A stretch of 10,000 bases of DNA from positions 1 through 10,000 of the forward strand of contig NZ_JAIWOF010000086.1 of NCBI RefSeq assembly GCF_020217025.1, read 5' to 3'. Made by a program: the position numbers and the translations under genes. The DNA is from Flavobacterium sp. Lineage in GTDB: Bacteria > Bacteroidota > Bacteroidia > Flavobacteriales > Flavobacteriaceae. Of the stretch, positions 7,179-10,000 are shown piece by piece (positions within the stretch are counted from its first letter, which is position 1; every line of letters starts with the position of its first letter). The notes beneath the pieces are model-generated. The model had not been told where the DNA came from. It did no database searches and saw only the letters and a program-made list of their open reading frames with translations.

Positions 7179-7502
7179 ATGTTTGGAGATATCATGGGCA
7201 TGATGGGAAAACTAAAAGAAACCCAGCAAAAAGTAGAAGAAACTAAGAAACGTTTAGACTTCGTTTTAATTGATGAAAAAAGTACTGATGGCTTGCTTGA
7301 AGTTACCTTAACTGCTAACCGAAAAATTAAAAACATTACCGTAAGTGATGATTTACTTAACGACAAGGAAATGCTTGAAGATTATTTAGTTAACGTTTTA
7401 AACAAAGCTATAGAAAAAGCAACAAATGTTCACGAAACAGAGTTAGCAGCAGTAGCAAAAGAAGGCATGCCAAACATTCCTGGTATGGACATGTTTAAAT
7501 AA
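7179..7502 (+). CDS. ybaB: YbaB/EbfC family nucleoid-associated protein
   Basis: This is a complete 107-residue protein, the standard YbaB length. It starts [21 protein letters not shown], the Met-rich N-terminal helix of the family. A conserved central strand region follows ([22 protein letters not shown], about 39-60), then a long second helix (about 64-95), and it ends with a Gly/Met/Pro-rich tail ([10 protein letters not shown]). Family members form tweezer-shaped dimers that bind DNA with low specificity and coat the nucleoid. The gene is commonly next to dnaX-recR, but here it stands alone, divergent from the oligopeptidase B gene with a clear -7 box. Its last 8 bases overlap the 3' end of the opposing TauE-type gene, with no terminator between. 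Confidence 0.95.
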   Translation: MFGDIMGMMGKLKETQQKVEETKKRLDFVLIDEKSTDGLLEVTLTANRKIKNITVSDDLLNDKEMLEDYLVNVLNKAIEKATNVHETELAAVAKEGMPNIPGMDMFK

Positions 7503-8268
7503 TTCCCATTCCCAGAGCAATAGCAACTAAAAGCAATAAAACAGCGACAAAAACTTGGAGAAATTTTAGGGTAACTTTCTTTAAAAGTTGGTTACCCAAA
7601 TACGCTCCAGCAATCGCACAAAGCGTTGCCGAAATCAACAATACTTTGTTTTCATACAAGGTATAAGTCGTGATTTTTGAAGCATAAACACTCAATCGCG
7701 TAAAGTCGATAAACATCGAAACTACAATTCCTGTGGCGATGAAACTTTCTTTGGATAAACCGGCTTTAATCAAAAATGCACTTCGCAAAGCACCTTGATG
7801 TCCAGAAAGTCCACCGAAAAATCCACTTAAAATTCCACCTAAAGGCAATTTATCTTTTCCAAATTCTAATTTACTTAAAAACGGAATCAAGTCTAAAAGG
7901 GCAAAAATCACTAATAAAAGGGCAATGATGAATTTCACTGGAAAAACGTCTAATTGTTTTCCAAAAAGCGAATAACTAAACAAAGGTTCTAAATCGGAAA
8001 TTTGCAACAACAACCAAGAACCTACAAAAGCGGCAATAATTGCAGGAATTCCAAATTTCAATAAAACTTCTTTATTAGCATGCTTTCCAACTAAGAAAAA
8101 CTTGAATAAATTATTGGCAAAATGAACCAATCCACACAAACCTATAGCAATATCAACTGGAAAGAACAACATAAAAACCGGAGTCAACAAAGTTCCCAAT
8201 CCAAACCCAGAAAAAAAGGTTAAAATAGCAGTTAAAAAGGCAACAATTGATATGATTATGATTTCCAT
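7495..8268 (-). CDS. TSUP family transporter (TauE/SafE-type sulfite/organosulfonate exporter)
   Basis: This is a complete 257-residue membrane protein with about eight hydrophobic segments (about 2-20, 25-45, 47-61, 72-90, 110-130, 142-160, 175-192, 207-226, 234-256). The two internally related glycine-rich halves typical of TauE/SafE (DUF81) are visible: [15 protein letters not shown] (18-32) and [19 protein letters not shown] (147-165). Family members are proposed to move sulfite, sulfoacetate, sulfolactate or related anions across the inner membrane; the substrate here cannot be inferred. The start is the ATG at 8268. The threonine aldolase gene lies 79 bp upstream on the same strand, so read-through transcription is possible, though a short tandem repeat lies between them. 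The 3' end overlaps ybaB tail-to-tail by 8 bp. Confidence 0.9.
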   Translation of the reverse strand: MEIIIISIVAFLTAILTFFSGFGLGTLLTPVFMLFFPVDIAIGLCGLVHFANNLFKFFLVGKHANKEVLLKFGIPAIIAAFVGSWLLLQISDLEPLFSYSLFGKQLDVFPVKFIIALLLVIFALLDLIPFLSKLEFGKDKLPLGGILSGFFGGLSGHQGALRSAFLIKAGLSKESFIATGIVVSMFIDFTRLSVYASKITTYTLYENKVLLISATLCAIAGAYLGNQLLKKVTLKFLQVFVAVLLLLVAIALGMGII

Positions 8269-8277
8269 AAAATTATT

Positions 8278-8302
8278 GTTTCAAGTTTCAGGTTTCAGGT
8301 TT
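8278..8302. repeat. 7-bp tandem repeat (GTTTCAR)3.5
   Basis: Three full copies of GTTTCAA/GTTTCAG (8278-8284, 8285-8291, 8292-8298) and a partial fourth lie between the aldolase and exporter genes. Similar GTTTCAG/GTTTCAA runs are common between genes in Flavobacteria. The remainder of 8269-8347 shows nothing else. Confidence 0.7.
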
Positions 8303-8347
8303 AATTTTACAAATTATTCTAATTTCTTAAATCTGTGTTCCAAAAAA

Positions 8348-9373
8348 TTAAAAAGACAATTTAGAAAAAACTTCCATTACATATTCATGCATCACTTCTT
8401 TATAATCCAAATGTGTTACAATACGAAGTTTTCCATGTCCCATTGAACTAATTGCTATTCCTTTTTGTTTCAATTTGTCCATAAAAAGCTTCTCATCTAC
8501 AAAAGGTTGTAAGCCAAAAATCAAAATATTGGTTTCCACAGGTTCTACATTAGCAATCCAAGGCATTTTTTCTAACAAACTTCCTAATTCTTTCGCTCTT
8601 CTATGGTCAATTTCTAAACGACTAATATTATTCTGCAACGCAAATAATCCAGCCGCTGCTAAATATCCGGATTGACGCATATTCCCTCCAAAAATCTTTC
8701 TAATACGCAAAGCACGATGCATATCCGCCTTACTTCCTAGCAAAACCGAACCAACTGGAGCTCCTAATCCTTTAGATAAACAAACCGAAATCGTGTCAAA
8801 CAATTCGCCAAAATGCTTCGGATGTTGTTTTTTTGCTACCAAAGCATTCCACAAACGTGCACCATCTAAATGGTATTTCAAATTATTTTCAATGCAAACT
8901 TGCTTAATTTCTTGCAAAGGTTGTAAATCATAACAAGCACCACCTCCTTTATTTGTTGTGTTTTCAATACTTACTAACGAAGTTAAAGGCGCATGATAAA
9001 ATTCCGGATCATTGATTCCGTTTTTAACTAAATCGGCGGTAATCATTCCTCGATTTCCATCTACCAAACAACATGAAACCCCACTATTAAATGATGCGCC
9101 ACCACCTTCATAATGATAAATATGCGAGTATTTATCGCAAATTACCTGCTCGCCAGGCTGAGTATGTAACTTAATCGCCGTTTGATTTGCCATAGTTCCT
9201 GAAGGAAAAAACAAAGCCGCTTCCATCCCAAACAAATCTGCTAAAGTTTCCTCTAACTCATTAACTGTTGGGTCTTGTTTATATACATCATCACCAACTT
9301 TTGCGTTAAACATTACGTTCAACATTTCCACCGAAGGTTTGGTTACCGTATCACTCACTAAATTTATTTCCAT
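8348..9373 (-). CDS. ltaE: Low-specificity L-threonine aldolase
   Basis: This is a complete 341-residue fold-type I PLP enzyme that splits L-threonine or L-allo-threonine into glycine and acetaldehyde. Family marks in order are: LVSDTVTKPS (5-14); VGDDVYKQDPTVNELE (26-41); FFPSGTMANQ (55-64), which binds the PLP phosphate; His84/His87 in DKYSHIYHYEGGGA; the HLDGARLWNA motif (Asp170, Arg173); and the Schiff-base lysine in CLSKGLGAPVGS (Lys201). The length and motif order match bacterial LtaE, and a cytoplasmic homotetramer is expected. The start is the ATG at 9373. The gene could be co-transcribed with the downstream TauE-type exporter. No clear -7 box is visible in the 40 bp before the inverted-repeat element. 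Confidence 0.95.
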   Translation of the reverse strand: MEINLVSDTVTKPSVEMLNVMFNAKVGDDVYKQDPTVNELEETLADLFGMEAALFFPSGTMANQTAIKLHTQPGEQVICDKYSHIYHYEGGGASFNSGVSCCLVDGNRGMITADLVKNGINDPEFYHAPLTSLVSIENTTNKGGGACYDLQPLQEIKQVCIENNLKYHLDGARLWNALVAKKQHPKHFGELFDTISVCLSKGLGAPVGSVLLGSKADMHRALRIRKIFGGNMRQSGYLAAAGLFALQNNISRLEIDHRRAKELGSLLEKMPWIANVEPVETNILIFGLQPFVDEKLFMDKLKQKGIAISSMGHGKLRIVTHLDYKEVMHEYVMEVFSKLSF

Positions 9374-9413
9374 ATATCAATCAGATACCTTATTTTTGAT
9401 AAAAATTTTAAGG

Positions 9414-9513
9414 AGCTAATTCCCGCTATCCGTTGCAATCTTTTTTTAAATTTTGTCATACTGAGCTTGTCGAAGTAAAATTTAAAAAAAGGATTTCCAC
9501 TACTATCGGGGCT
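9414..9513. repeat. 100-bp imperfect inverted-repeat element
   Basis: The inner arms TTTTTTTAAATTTT (9441-9454) and its perfect complement (9477-9490) form a 14-bp stem around the core GTCATACTGAGCTTGTCGAAGT (9455-9476). The outer arms are related but imperfect: AGCTAATTCCCGCTATC at the left end (9414) and the complement of AGCCCCGATAGT at the right end (to 9513). The layout looks like a dispersed palindromic element, and the core matches one I recall as abundant in Flavobacteriaceae. It fills most of the 175-bp gap between the divergent ltaE and prfB genes and ends 35 bp before the prfB ATG. It may have been inserted as a unit or could fold in the transcript. Confidence 0.7.
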
Positions 9514-9548
9514 ATGGCATCCCATTTCAAAACAAAACTACAATATTT

Positions 9549-10000
9549 ATGATTAATACAGAACAAGTCAGAGATATTATTGATCGCCTTGGTGCGTTAA
9601 GGAGGTATCTTTGACATCGATGCCAAAACGATTGAAATAACTAACGAAGAAGAAAAAACCTTTGCTCCCGACTTTTGGAACAACGCCAAAGAAGCCGAAA
9701 TCATTATCAGAAACCTACGTTCTAAAAAGAAATGGGTTGAAGATTATAATAAAGGTTTAGAACTTTCTGAAGAACTTCAAATTATGATGGATTTCTTCAA
9801 AGAAGGCGATGTAACCGAAGAAGAAGTTGAAGAGCAATATCAAAAAACCTTACAACACATTGAAGATTTAGAGTTCCGAAACATGCTTTCCGATGAAGGA
9901 GATAGCATGAGTGCTGTTTTGCAAATTACGGCAGGCGCTGGTGGAACTGAAAGTTGTGATTGGGCATCTATGTTAATGCGAATGTATTTGATGTGGGGCG
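9549..10000 (+). CDS. prfB: Peptide chain release factor 2, with programmed +1 frameshift (3' end outside window)
   Basis: RF2 recognises UGA and UAA stop codons and triggers peptide release. The first 21 codons (9549-9611) run in one frame to an in-frame TGA at 9612-9614; reading resumes +1 at GAC (9613) and stays open to the window edge, giving about 150 of the usual roughly 365 residues. The product continues YLDIDAKTIEITNEEE and contains DFWNNAKEAE, DLEFRNMLSDEGDS, ITAGAGGTES and DWASMLMRMYLMW, all matching RF2 domain 1 and the start of domain 2. The catalytic GGQ and anticodon-like SPF motifs lie beyond the window. Ordinary ORF calling misses this gene because the two frames must be joined. 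The start ATG has an A-rich, Shine-Dalgarno-free context. Confidence 0.96.
9599..9615 (+). promoter_or_regulatory. prfB: RF2 autoregulatory +1 frameshift site
   Basis: AAGGAGGTATCTTTGAC contains an internal Shine-Dalgarno-like AGGAGG (9600-9605), a 3-nt spacer, the slippery CTT (9609-9611) and the TGA stop (9612-9614) followed by C, the poorest termination context. The order and spacing are the same as in E. coli prfB. When RF2 is scarce the ribosome slips forward from CTT onto TTT and makes more RF2. Confidence 0.95.

Noticed and set aside
7139..7366. 75-codon open frame on the minus strand over ybaB
   Set aside because: It is antisense to a clear YbaB family gene and has no recognisable features.
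8252..8675. Plus-strand open frames at 8252-8446 and 8475-8675
   Set aside because: They are antisense to the exporter start and to threonine aldolase and have low-complexity translations.
9549..9614. A 21-codon leader peptide or a broken prfB
   Set aside because: The TGA lies in the canonical RF2 frameshift site and the +1 frame continues as conserved RF2, so it is programmed recoding and not a mutation.

Overview
The window is AT-rich chromosomal DNA from a member of the Bacteroidota, most likely a Flavobacterium or a close relative. Support comes from several signs: protein sequences that read as flavobacterial for every recognisable family, A-rich start-codon contexts with almost no Shine-Dalgarno sequences, a TAnnTTTG-type -7 box, a short secreted protein resembling flavobacterial family DUF6705, and a dispersed-repeat-like element with the core TACTGAGCTTGTCGAAGTA. 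No phage, transposase, CRISPR array, tRNA or rRNA is visible.

Layout. Bases 1-1955 hold an accessory unit on the + strand: the 3' part of a large, probably secreted protein (Cys-rich segment, Gly-rich linker, C-terminal domain with a JAMM-like HxH...SxxD motif), followed 5 bp later by a small secreted protein and a strong terminator. Bases 1956-2118 are intergenic and contain a hairpin and a weak promoter candidate. An SRPBCC/AHSA1-like protein (+) then converges on a half-size FUSC-family membrane protein (-). A PLP-dependent cysteine synthase/CBS-like enzyme (-) and an oligopeptidase B (-) follow. The oligopeptidase is divergent from ybaB/ebfC (+) across a 65-bp promoter region. ybaB overlaps the 3' end of a TauE/SafE-type exporter gene (-) by 8 bp, and that gene lies downstream of a low-specificity L-threonine aldolase gene (-). 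The window ends inside prfB (release factor 2, +), which carries the classical +1 programmed frameshift; a 100-bp inverted-repeat element separates it from the aldolase.

Functional picture. From 2119 onward the genes are ordinary housekeeping or metabolic genes: amino-acid metabolism (cysteine synthase-like enzyme, threonine aldolase), peptide turnover, nucleoid organisation, small-molecule export and translation termination. They are mostly single-gene units. The cysteine synthase-like gene and the TauE-type exporter could both relate to sulfur, but they are 2.7 kb apart and not co-transcribed, so no pathway is claimed. The most novel material is the left-hand secreted pair. The best mechanistic signal is the prfB recoding site, with a perfect Shine-Dalgarno-like element in a lineage that otherwise hardly uses one.
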